Source of the DNA: Desulfurococcales archaeon
GTDB lineage: Archaea > Thermoproteota > Thermoprotei_A > Sulfolobales > AG1
NCBI GenBank assembly: GCA_026990885.1
Contig: JALXCO010000196.1
Span: 1-5,074 of the forward strand
Direction of reading: 5' to 3'
Length of the DNA: 5,074 nucleotides
The position numbers and the translations under genes are program-made. This document shows positions 1-4,849 of the stretch, piece by piece. Each line of letters starts with the position of its first letter. Positions within the stretch are counted from its first letter, which is position 1. The notes below the pieces were generated by a model. That model had not been told where the DNA came from and did no database searches. It saw only the letters and a list, made by a program, of their open reading frames with translations.

Positions 1-39
1 ACCACCGATAACTATTGCATCAAAGATGTTCTGCTGCAT
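1..39 (-). CDS. FAD/NAD(P)-binding flavoprotein oxidoreductase, N-terminal fragment
   Basis: Reading leftwards from an ATG at 39-37, the minus strand encodes MQQNIFDAIVIGG and then leaves the window. The pattern of an acidic/hydrophobic strand followed by Gly-Gly (DAIVIGG) is the first beta strand and start of the glycine-rich loop of a Rossmann dinucleotide-binding fold. It is typical of the first dozen residues of FAD-dependent oxidoreductases such as geranylgeranyl-reductase, thioredoxin-reductase, fumarate-reductase or glycerol-3-phosphate-dehydrogenase-like proteins. The start is well supported: an in-frame stop lies at 69-67 on this strand, no other plausible start lies between, and a TATA-like box sits about 43 bases upstream. 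The gene is divergent from the synthase operon. Only 13 residues are visible, so the subfamily, cofactor and substrate cannot be decided. Confidence is good for a Rossmann flavoprotein and low for anything narrower. Confidence 0.7.
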   Translation of the reverse strand, partial: MQQNIFDAIVIGG

Positions 40-75
40 AAGTCTGTATGCCCATCCATTTTTCTCTTATTCGAA

Positions 76-88
76 AGATATAAATACT
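76..88 (-). promoter_or_regulatory. TATA box for the divergent flavoprotein gene, possibly bidirectional
   Basis: On the minus strand this reads as TATTTATAT (86-78), a close match to the archaeal TTTATA box. Transcription would start about 25 bases further on, near 57-53, giving a leader of roughly 15 bases before the ATG at 39. Read on the plus strand, the same bases are ATATAAATA preceded by the purine-rich CGAAAG, a plausible BRE plus TATA, which would start a transcript near 107. The element could therefore serve either direction. This is assigned from pattern and spacing only. Confidence 0.5.
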
Positions 89-121
89 TGCCGGGCTTCA
101 CCTGCAGCAGCTTGGGATTGT

Positions 122-150
122 GGGGGACCTCGACCCTTTGGGGGTCCCTC
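122..150 (+). other. Strong GC-rich hairpin in the divergent spacer
   Basis: GGGACC (124-129) pairs with GGTCCC (143-148). Inside that stem, CCC (134-136) pairs with GGG (140-142) around a TTT loop, and a TCGA bulge sits on the 5' side. G123-T149 and G122-C150 can extend the outer stem. This gives about eleven base pairs, nearly all G-C, in an otherwise AT-rich spacer. A weaker stem follows (157-162 with 174-179), and then AGATC (184-188) with GATCT (197-201). It lies about 15 bases after the start point expected from the plus-strand reading of the 78-86 TATA box, so it could belong to a small RNA or a long operon leader. I recognise no known RNA family, and no T-tract directly follows that would make it a bacterial-type terminator. 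Confidence 0.45.
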
Positions 151-221
151 CTATTCTAGCTATCCTGATTGCCTGGCTATTTTAGATCTGCACATGGATC
201 TTGCTCAGTGTGCCATGGTGG

Positions 222-238
222 AATTAAATAATTTAATT
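222..238. promoter_or_regulatory. 17-bp perfect AT palindrome, candidate operator
   Basis: AATTAAAT-A-ATTTAATT is a perfect inverted repeat with a single central base. It is centred at 230, about 32 bases upstream of the TATTTAAAT box at 258-266 and about 49 upstream of the TTTTATTT box near 276-283. Short AT-rich palindromes just upstream of BRE/TATA are typical binding sites of archaeal Lrp/AsnC-family regulators, including those controlling amino-acid biosynthesis. The half-site TTTAATT recurs in the spacer ahead of the downstream solute-binding-protein gene (4767 and 4814). The regulator is inferred, not seen, and AT-rich composition makes chance palindromes more likely. Confidence 0.4.
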
Positions 239-257
239 GCTACAATTATATTCGTAT

Positions 258-283
258 TATTTAAATGATTATTACTTTTATTT
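258..283 (+). promoter_or_regulatory. Promoter region of the synthase-hydrolyase-transporter operon
   Basis: Two TATA-like boxes precede the first gene. TTTTATTT (276-283), centred about 27 bases before the ATG at 306, would give a leaderless mRNA, which is common for first genes in crenarchaeal operons. TATTTAAAT (258-266) would place the start near 288 and give a leader of about 18 bases, in which GGTTGAT (298-304) is a poor Shine-Dalgarno match lying too close to the ATG. The first box fits slightly better for that reason. Which box is used cannot be settled from the sequence. Confidence 0.5.
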
Positions 284-305
284 CCCGACTATTGATGGGT
301 TGATT

Positions 306-1436
306 ATGAGGTATATAGCTGTACATGACACCACCCTTAGGGAGGGCGATCAGACTCCAGGCGTGGTTATGGACTACGGTAAGAAGGTAAGGATCGCTGA
401 GATGCTTCTTGATCTCGGTGTAGACGAGGTTGAGGCGGGTTTTCCTGCTGCTAGCGGTATCGACTATAGGGTGATTAAGTATCTGGCTGAGAGTTTCGAT
501 CCTTCTAGAATTGTTGGTTTTGGGAGAGCTGTTGGTAGGGATATCGATCTTGTTGCCGAAACCGGATGTAGGAAGATCAATATTTTTGCCCCGTCAAGCA
601 CTAAACAGATTAAGTATCTGATGCCTGGAAAAACACTTGAGTATGTTGAGGAGATGCTTGGGAAGGCTACCGAATACGCTAGGAGCCTAGGTCTGGAGGT
701 TGAGGTTAGCTTGATGGATGCAACAAGGTCCGATAACCTATGGATTGGTAGGTTGAGCAGGAAAGCGGCTGAGGGTGGCGCCTACAGGGTGGTTATAGCC
801 GATACCGTTGGCTGTGCTACGCCAAAGATCATTAGGGATAAGGTGAAGGCTGTGAGGGATCATGCCAACGTGGGGGTGGGGGTTCATCTACATAATGATG
901 TTGGACTAGCTACGGGCAATGCTATTGTTGCTATTGAGAGTGGTGTGGACGAGATCCAGACAACAGTAGGTGGTGTTGGGGAGAGGGTTGGCAACACCCC
1001 CCTTGAGGAGTTGGCTGCTGTACAGCTTGTGGATGGGAGCTTTAAAACTGGTTTGGTTCTTGATCGGGTTATCCCTACTGTTAGGAGTATCCTTGAGCTG
1101 ATTGGGTTCCGTGTTTCACCTGGGAAGCCTGTTGTTGGTGATAATTCTTTTGCTCATACAACTGATCTCCATATAAGGTCTGTTCTTCAGGATCCTGAGT
1201 CCTTTGAGGCGTTCGATCCAAAGCTGCTGGGTGGTGAGAGGAAAATTCTAGTTACTCATCTGATCGGTAAGAGATCTCTTGAGCTTCTTCTCAGGGAGCT
1301 TGGGTTAGAGGTGTCTGGGGTCTCTATAGATGATCTTTTAGACAAGGTGAAGGAATATGTTTTTTCTAGTGGGAAACCCCTTAGTATTGAGGAGTTTAAG
1401 TCTCTAGCTAAGGATCTCATAGGTGGAAAGGCATGA
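306..1436 (+). CDS. Homocitrate/isopropylmalate synthase family enzyme (HMGL-like acyltransferase)
   Basis: This 376-residue enzyme should condense acetyl-CoA with a 2-oxo acid to give a 2-hydroxy dicarboxylate, in the cytoplasm. The N-terminal TIM barrel opens with HDTTLREGDQTPGV (7-20), with metal ligand D8 and catalytic R12/E13. EAGFP (43-47) and DTVGCATP (166-173) follow. HLHND (194-198) supplies the two metal-binding histidines, and VGGVGERVGN (221-230) completes the family signature. FAHTTDLH (282-289) takes the place of the usual FAHxxGIH. The length matches the short homocitrate synthase/NifV/AksA group, and there is no room for the C-terminal LeuA allosteric domain of about 120 residues, so leucine feedback control through that domain is absent. 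ATG 306 is chosen because MRYIAVHDTT matches the family N-terminus; the in-frame extension back to 237 is Tyr-rich and unlike it, and TTG 300 remains possible. The stop overlaps the next start (ATGA). Substrate is uncertain: alternatives include pyruvate (citramalate), 2-oxoisovalerate, 2-oxoglutarate, or oxaloacetate (Re-citrate synthase). Confidence 0.85.
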   Translation: MRYIAVHDTTLREGDQTPGVVMDYGKKVRIAEMLLDLGVDEVEAGFPAASGIDYRVIKYLAESFDPSRIVGFGRAVGRDIDLVAETGCRKINIFAPSSTKQIKYLMPGKTLEYVEEMLGKATEYARSLGLEVEVSLMDATRSDNLWIGRLSRKAAEGGAYRVVIADTVGCATPKIIRDKVKAVRDHANVGVGVHLHNDVGLATGNAIVAIESGVDEIQTTVGGVGERVGNTPLEELAAVQLVDGSFKTGLVLDRVIPTVRSILELIGFRVSPGKPVVGDNSFAHTTDLHIRSVLQDPESFEAFDPKLLGGERKILVTHLIGKRSLELLLRELGLEVSGVSIDDLLDKVKEYVFSSGKPLSIEEFKSLAKDLIGGKA

Positions 1437-2695
1437 ACATTATCCAGAAGATCCTTAAAAGCCACGCTGTCGATGGGGGCTCGTCTGTTGATCCTGGGGA
1501 TACTGTGGAGGTTAATGTGGATCTTGTTATGAGGCTAGACTATGAATTCGTTTTTCCTGAGATCCTAAATAACAGGCTGAAGAAGAGGGCTCAGAGCGCT
1601 AGGATGATAGCTGTTTTTGATCACTATATACCTCCCCCCAGCAAAGAGATCGCCGATGGCCATAGGGTTCTGGCCAAGGCATTTAAAGATCTTGGAATCA
1701 ACGAAATCTACTATGGCGATGGGATCTCCCACGTGATCGTTAGAGAGAAAAGAATCCTTAAGCCAGGAATGATCATTGTATCAAGCGACAGCCACACAAC
1801 CGAGGCTGGCGCTATGAACGCGCTGGGGAGGGGTGTGGGTGCTCTCGAGCTAATATCTATAACTTGCTCTGGGAGAACATGGTTTCAGGTGCCTGAGGTC
1901 CTCAGAATAGATCTTCTAGGTAAGCTCAGCTGGCCATCGATGGCGAAGGATATATTCTTCCATATAGCTCGCGAGGTTGGCAGCTTGATTGGTAAGGGTG
2001 TTGAGCTAGGTGGCTCGGGCTTGGCTGGCCTGAGCATTGATTCCAGAGGGAATATCTCAGCTATGTTTACAGAGCTCAATGTTGAGTTTGCTGTTTTTGA
2101 GCCTGATGAAGTTCTAGAGGGGTTTTTTGGGGATTACTCGCTTGATGGCTATAGACCTGTCTACCCTGATGGCTTGTCTGATGACTACTATGATAAGGTG
2201 GCTATTGATCTGGGTGATGTGGAGCCTATGATCGCTGTGCCCCACGGGGTTGTTGGCAACGTTAAGAGCGTTAGGGACGTCGCTGGTGAGAGTATAGATG
2301 TGGCCTATATTGGTAGCTGTGCCGGCGCAACTTACGAGGATCTTGCTGCTGCCGCAAAGATCTTGAAGGGCAGAAAGGTTAAGGAGGGTGTTAGATTGAT
2401 AGTTACTCCAGCCTCAAGGGAGGTGTATATGAGATCTCTAAGGGACGGCCTGATAGATGTCCTCGTCTCCTCGGGGGCAATAGTGACCAACCCCAGCTGT
2501 GGTGCCTGCTTCGGCGGGCATCTCGGTGTTGTTGGTGATGGCGAGACCGTGGTTTCTTCATCCACTAGGAACTTTAGGGGTAGGATGGGGAGTCCTAACG
2601 CAAGGATCTATCTGGCCTCGCCAGCTACTGTGGCTTCATCCGCTGTTACTGGTGCTATTACTGATCCAAGAGATCTTTTAGGTGATGCGCCATGA
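1433..2695 (+). CDS. Isopropylmalate dehydratase/homoaconitase-type hydro-lyase, large subunit (leuC-like, divergent)
   Basis: This 420-residue protein is full length for the archaeal LeuC/homoaconitase large subunit. With the small subunit it should dehydrate and rehydrate the synthase product, shifting the hydroxyl by one carbon. The [4Fe-4S] ligands are present: C296 in IGSC and C356/C359 in SCGACFGGH. Other conserved elements are FDHYIPPPS (62-70, H64), GISH (97-100), SSDSHT (117-122), GRTWFQVPE (147-155), EPDE (223-226), TPASREVY (325-332), RNFRGRMG (379-386) and the end motif YLASPATVASSAVTGAITDPRDLL (393-416, quoted in parts: ASPATVASSA, ITDPRDLL). Departures from the norm are GSCAGA for GSCTNG, AMFTE for NMAxE around 210-214, STRNF for TNRNF (377-381), and DSHTTEAGAMNALG for the usual DSHTCTYGA-type stretch. 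An AGGTGG Shine-Dalgarno site (1421-1426) lies in the tail of the synthase gene, and the ATGA overlap implies translational coupling. The hydro-lyase class is secure; the substrate is not. Confidence 0.88.
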   Translation: MNIIQKILKSHAVDGGSSVDPGDTVEVNVDLVMRLDYEFVFPEILNNRLKKRAQSARMIAVFDHYIPPPSKEIADGHRVLAKAFKDLGINEIYYGDGISHVIVREKRILKPGMIIVSSDSHTTEAGAMNALGRGVGALELISITCSGRTWFQVPEVLRIDLLGKLSWPSMAKDIFFHIAREVGSLIGKGVELGGSGLAGLSIDSRGNISAMFTELNVEFAVFEPDEVLEGFFGDYSLDGYRPVYPDGLSDDYYDKVAIDLGDVEPMIAVPHGVVGNVKSVRDVAGESIDVAYIGSCAGATYEDLAAAAKILKGRKVKEGVRLIVTPASREVYMRSLRDGLIDVLVSSGAIVTNPSCGACFGGHLGVVGDGETVVSSSTRNFRGRMGSPNARIYLASPATVASSAVTGAITDPRDLLGDAP

Positions 2696-3180
2696 AGCTC
2701 AAGGGGAGGGTTTGGGTTTTTGGAGATAATATCGACACAGACACAATATTTCCGGCTAGAGTCTTTACCGAGCCCGATCACGTAAAGATCAAGGCATGTA
2801 TGGAGAGCATAAGGCCTGGCTGGAGCTCTATGGTTAGTCCAGGAGACATCCTTGTTGCCGGCAGAAACTTCGGGATTGGCTCAAGCAGGCCCGCCTCTCT
2901 GATTCTGAAGATGGTCGGGATCTCTGCTGTTGCCGCTGAATCTATCTTTGGGGTTTTTCTGAGGAACAGCATCAACTATGGTCTTCCGGCCCTTGAGTGT
3001 CCTGGTGTTTCGAAGATGTTTAGGGAGGGTGATGTTGCTTTAATAGATCTTGAATCCTACACTGTGGAGAACACGGCAACGGGGTCTAGGGTGGCGTGTA
3101 GGCGTCTACCGGCTATCGCTGTTGAGATTCTTAGGAGTGGAGGCTTGATCAATTATTTGAGGAGGAGGGGGTGTATATAG
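2692..3180 (+). CDS. Isopropylmalate dehydratase/homoaconitase-type hydro-lyase, small subunit (leuD-like, divergent)
   Basis: This 162-residue swivel-domain subunit is the normal length for archaeal LeuD/homoaconitase small subunits. It should pair with the product of the preceding gene and contribute substrate-binding residues. GDNIDTDTIFPAR (11-23) is the family N-terminal signature, GRNFGIGSSR (57-66) carries the Ser-Ser-Arg that contacts substrate carboxylates, and RNSINYGLPALECPG (91-105) is the conserved strand-loop near the middle. Two places are unusual: the specificity loop after IPxR reads RVFTEPDH (23-30) where known enzymes have RYL-type residues, and SSR is followed by PAS instead of the usual EHA. 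The start is set by a perfect GGTGAT Shine-Dalgarno site (2681-2686) five bases before the ATG, which overlaps the large-subunit stop by four bases. No membrane segment is seen. The variant loop suggests a substrate other than isopropylmalate, but the family also includes uncharacterised paralogues of this kind. Confidence 0.85.
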   Translation: MKLKGRVWVFGDNIDTDTIFPARVFTEPDHVKIKACMESIRPGWSSMVSPGDILVAGRNFGIGSSRPASLILKMVGISAVAAESIFGVFLRNSINYGLPALECPGVSKMFREGDVALIDLESYTVENTATGSRVACRRLPAIAVEILRSGGLINYLRRRGCI

Positions 3181-3181
3181 A

Positions 3182-3991
3182 ATGGCTATAATTAGCGTTA
3201 GGAGTTTAAGCGTCGTCTATGGCAATGGCGTTAAAGCCCTGGATAGTGTTGATCTCGATATAGAGGAAGGCGATGTGGTTAGCCTCATAGGCCCCTCTGG
3301 CTGTGGGAAAACCACCCTGGCCAACATGATTCTGGGTGTGATACCTCCCGAAGCTAGTGTTAGTGGCAGTATTGTTGTTTCCGGGATCGATATTATTAAG
3401 GATAGAAAGAGTCTTGTTGAAAAGATATATAGGGATGTGGGTGTTGGGTACGTGTCCCAGGTTGATACGCTTCTCCCATGGAGAACATTGATGGATAACG
3501 TGATCCTCCCTCTACAGATAAGGGGCATGACCGACCCCGAACATATGGATAGGGCCAAATATCTTTTGGGTCTCGTCGGGCTTCAGGGGTTCGAGAACGC
3601 CTACCCACACCAGCTGTCTGGAGGTATGAGGCAGAGAGCCCAGCTGGTTAGGGCTCTAGTCACCGATCCCAAAATACTGGTTATGGATGAGCCTTTCGGT
3701 GCGCTGGACGCCCTGACCCGTGTAGCTCTTCAGGAGCATCTCACAAGAATTATTGCGGAGACTAGAAAGACCGTTATATTTATTACGCATGACCTTGATG
3801 AGGCGATCACTATAGGTACTAAGGTGGCTGTTATGAGCAAGAGGCCGGGTAGAATCAAGATGATTAAGAAGATAGATTTCCCGTATCCCCGGGACCCCTT
3901 CAAGTTGAGATCCTCGAGGGAGTTTGAGGATATTAGAAGCGAGCTCTGGAGCAGTCTAGCTAGTGAGGTGATTGCGGGTGAGCAGGGCTAG
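3182..3991 (+). CDS. ABC importer ATPase, nitrate/sulfonate/taurine (NitT/TauT) class
   Basis: This 269-residue nucleotide-binding subunit would power a small-anion importer from the cytoplasmic face of the membrane. All ABC motifs are intact: Walker A GPSGCGKTT (37-45), Q-loop Q93, signature LSGGMRQRAQLVRAL (145-159), Walker B ILVMDEP (165-171) with catalytic E170, D-loop GALD (173-176) and switch H203 in ITHDLDEA. The LPWRTLMDNVILPL stretch (98-111) after the Q-loop and the SKRPGRI segment (219-225) near the end are typical of SsuB/TauB/NrtD-like ATPases. The ATG lies one base after the small-subunit stop, with a purine-rich GGAGGAGGGGGTG (3161-3173) as ribosome site inside that gene, so the importer is read from the same message as the enzymes. 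The gene overlaps the permease start by 14 bases. The transported compound cannot be read from an ATPase; family members carry sulfonates, nitrate, cyanate, thiamine precursors or aromatic acids. Confidence 0.92.
   Translation: MAIISVRSLSVVYGNGVKALDSVDLDIEEGDVVSLIGPSGCGKTTLANMILGVIPPEASVSGSIVVSGIDIIKDRKSLVEKIYRDVGVGYVSQVDTLLPWRTLMDNVILPLQIRGMTDPEHMDRAKYLLGLVGLQGFENAYPHQLSGGMRQRAQLVRALVTDPKILVMDEPFGALDALTRVALQEHLTRIIAETRKTVIFITHDLDEAITIGTKVAVMSKRPGRIKMIKKIDFPYPRDPFKLRSSREFEDIRSELWSSLASEVIAGEQG
3965..3972 (+). promoter_or_regulatory. Shine-Dalgarno site that sets the permease start
   Basis: GAGGTGAT is a near-complete complement to the archaeal 16S rRNA 3' end. It lies five bases before GTG 3978, the same spacing as the GGTGAT site of the small-subunit gene. 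The alternative in-frame TTG at 3972 overlaps this site, which argues against that start. Confidence 0.75.
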
Positions 3992-4760
3992 AGAAGCTTT
4001 AGTGGTTAACGGGTTAAGAATACTGATTATCGCTGTTTTAGTTGCACTATGGGAGTATAGCGCTGATAGATATATATCCAGCCTGATCATAGGTAAGCCA
4101 TCCCTCATAGCTGTAAAGCTCTACGAATACATATTGAGCGATCTCTTCAGGGAGGACCTGATATTCACGATGCAGTCAACCATACTGGGGTTGTTCCTCG
4201 GCATATTTGGCGGTGTCGCCTTTGGAATTATCTTTAGCCATTTCAGGCTGTTCGCCAAATCTGTTGAGCCTATTATACTAGCCATAAACGCACTGCCGAG
4301 GCCCGCTATAGCCCCTATACTTGTTATATGGTTCGGGTTTGGGCTCCTCTCCAAGGTTATGGTTGCGTTTTCAATTGTGTTCTTTATAGCCTTCTTCAAC
4401 ACGCTAAATGGTATCAGGAGCATTAATCCAGAGCTCCTTAAGATAGCTAGGGTTATGGGGGCGTCCCGTGTCCAGATAATGAGGTATATAGTGATCCCAT
4501 CTATACTCTCATGGGTGTTTGCGGCATTTAAAGCCAGCACTAGTTTCGCTTTGATTGGTGCTGTTATAGGCGAGTTCGTGGGTTCAACGAGGGGGCTAGG
4601 CTACAGAATGCTGATACTCTCTGGATACTTCGATACGTCGGGTGTCTTCGCTATACTTATACTCCTTATGATACTCGGCTACAGCTTGATTAAGATTTCT
4701 GAGAGGGTGGAGAATATAATTCTCAAGTGGAGACCCCCGGCAACAACAAGCCTATTCTAA
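3978..4760 (+). CDS. ABC importer permease, nitrate/sulfonate/taurine (SsuC/TauC-like) class
   Basis: This 260-residue integral membrane subunit should form the homodimeric channel of the importer with the preceding ATPase. By eye there are about six hydrophobic segments: near 13-27, 65-87, 98-122, 126-142, 172-200 and 222-240. The cytoplasmic EAA loop that docks on the ATPase is clear: ELLKIARVMGASRVQIMRY (152-170) followed by IVIPS. The EFVGSTRGLGYR motif (199-210) is a hallmark of SsuC/TauC/NrtB permeases. Length is normal for the family. GTG 3978 is preferred over TTG 3972 because of the Shine-Dalgarno position. The gene overlaps the end of the ATPase gene by 14 bases in another frame, implying coupled translation. 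It ends the operon; T-rich tracts follow. The substrate is unknown. Confidence 0.92.
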   Translation: MSRAREALVVNGLRILIIAVLVALWEYSADRYISSLIIGKPSLIAVKLYEYILSDLFREDLIFTMQSTILGLFLGIFGGVAFGIIFSHFRLFAKSVEPIILAINALPRPAIAPILVIWFGFGLLSKVMVAFSIVFFIAFFNTLNGIRSINPELLKIARVMGASRVQIMRYIVIPSILSWVFAAFKASTSFALIGAVIGEFVGSTRGLGYRMLILSGYFDTSGVFAILILLMILGYSLIKISERVENIILKWRPPATTSLF

Positions 4761-4766
4761 ACTAAG

Positions 4767-4824
4767 TTTAATTAATTTAAACATATTTACCAATTTTTTA
4801 CTCTTTGATTATTTTTAATTAATT
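4767..4824 (+). repeat. Direct repeat of an 11-bp AT motif in the spacer before the last gene
   Basis: TTTAATTAATT occurs at 4767-4777 and again at 4814-4824, 47 bases apart. The motif contains the self-complementary TTAATTAA. Its TTTAATT core is also the right half of the palindrome at 222-238 ahead of the operon, so a shared regulator is conceivable. The second copy overlaps the likely TATA region of the last gene. In a spacer this AT-rich, chance recurrence is a real alternative. Confidence 0.35.
4794..4816 (+). terminator. T-rich archaeal-type terminator after the permease
   Basis: A run of six T (4794-4799) followed by a T-rich stretch ending in five T (4812-4816) lies 34 to 56 bases after the permease stop, on the coding strand. 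Archaeal RNA polymerase terminates at such T-tracts without needing a hairpin, and none is visible here. The tracts precede the promoter of the next gene, so that gene probably has its own transcript, with possible read-through. Confidence 0.5.
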
Positions 4825-4834
4825 AATATAAATA
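4810..4834 (+). promoter_or_regulatory. Promoter of the membrane-anchored stalk protein gene
   Basis: The segment from 4810 holds overlapping TATA-like sequences: TATTTTTAATT (4810-4820) and TTAATATAAATA (4823-4834). The first would start transcription near 4840, giving a short leader that just includes the GGTGATC ribosome site. The second would start near the GTG at 4850, giving a nearly leaderless message. The presence of the ribosome site favours the first. The exact box is unresolved. Confidence 0.5.
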
Positions 4835-4839
4835 GTATT

Positions 4840-4846
4840 GGTGATC
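4840..4846 (+). promoter_or_regulatory. Shine-Dalgarno site that sets the start of the last gene
   Basis: GGTGATC is an exact match to the archaeal anti-Shine-Dalgarno complement, three bases before GTG 4850. In-frame TTG 4838 and GTG 4841 overlap or precede this site and would add only three or four residues, so 4850 is the better start. Confidence 0.6.
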
Positions 4847-4849
4847 ATA

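Noticed and set aside
87..220. tRNA or C/D-box guide RNA in the structured spacer
   Set aside because: No T-arm GTTCRA-type motif, no acceptor-stem complement, and no properly spaced C (RTGATGA) and D (CTGA) boxes were found.
26..268. 80-codon plus-strand open frame across the divergent spacer
   Set aside because: It overlaps the flavoprotein start, the TATA box and the hairpin, has no ribosome site, and its Cys/Pro/Ser-rich translation resembles no family I know. It looks like chance.
194..268. Possible 24-codon leader peptide (MDLAQCAMVELNN...) with nine Leu/Ile/Val residues, suggestive of branched-chain attenuation
   Set aside because: Leu/Ile are expected from AT-rich codons, the frame covers the palindrome and one TATA box, and it would lie upstream of the likely transcription start. 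There is no good ribosome site, and leader-peptide attenuation is not established in these archaea.
237..305. Upstream extension of the synthase by 23 codons from TTG 237
   Set aside because: The extension is Tyr-rich and unlike family N-termini, runs through both TATA candidates, and the family signature starts naturally from ATG 306.
1256..3608. Minus-strand open frames inside the synthase, hydro-lyase and ATPase genes
   Set aside because: They are short, lie opposite strongly conserved coding sequence, and show no recognisable motif. They are antisense shadows.
3972..3977. TTG 3972 as permease start
   Set aside because: It overlaps the GAGGTGAT ribosome site; GTG 3978 has correct spacing.
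4121..4540. 139-codon minus-strand open frame opposite the permease
   Set aside because: It lies entirely antisense to membrane segments with clear EAA-loop and EFVG-GLG motifs; its length comes from the biased codon use of the real gene.
4838..4849. TTG 4838 or GTG 4841 as start of the last gene
   Set aside because: Both coincide with the GGTGATC ribosome site; GTG 4850 lies just after it.
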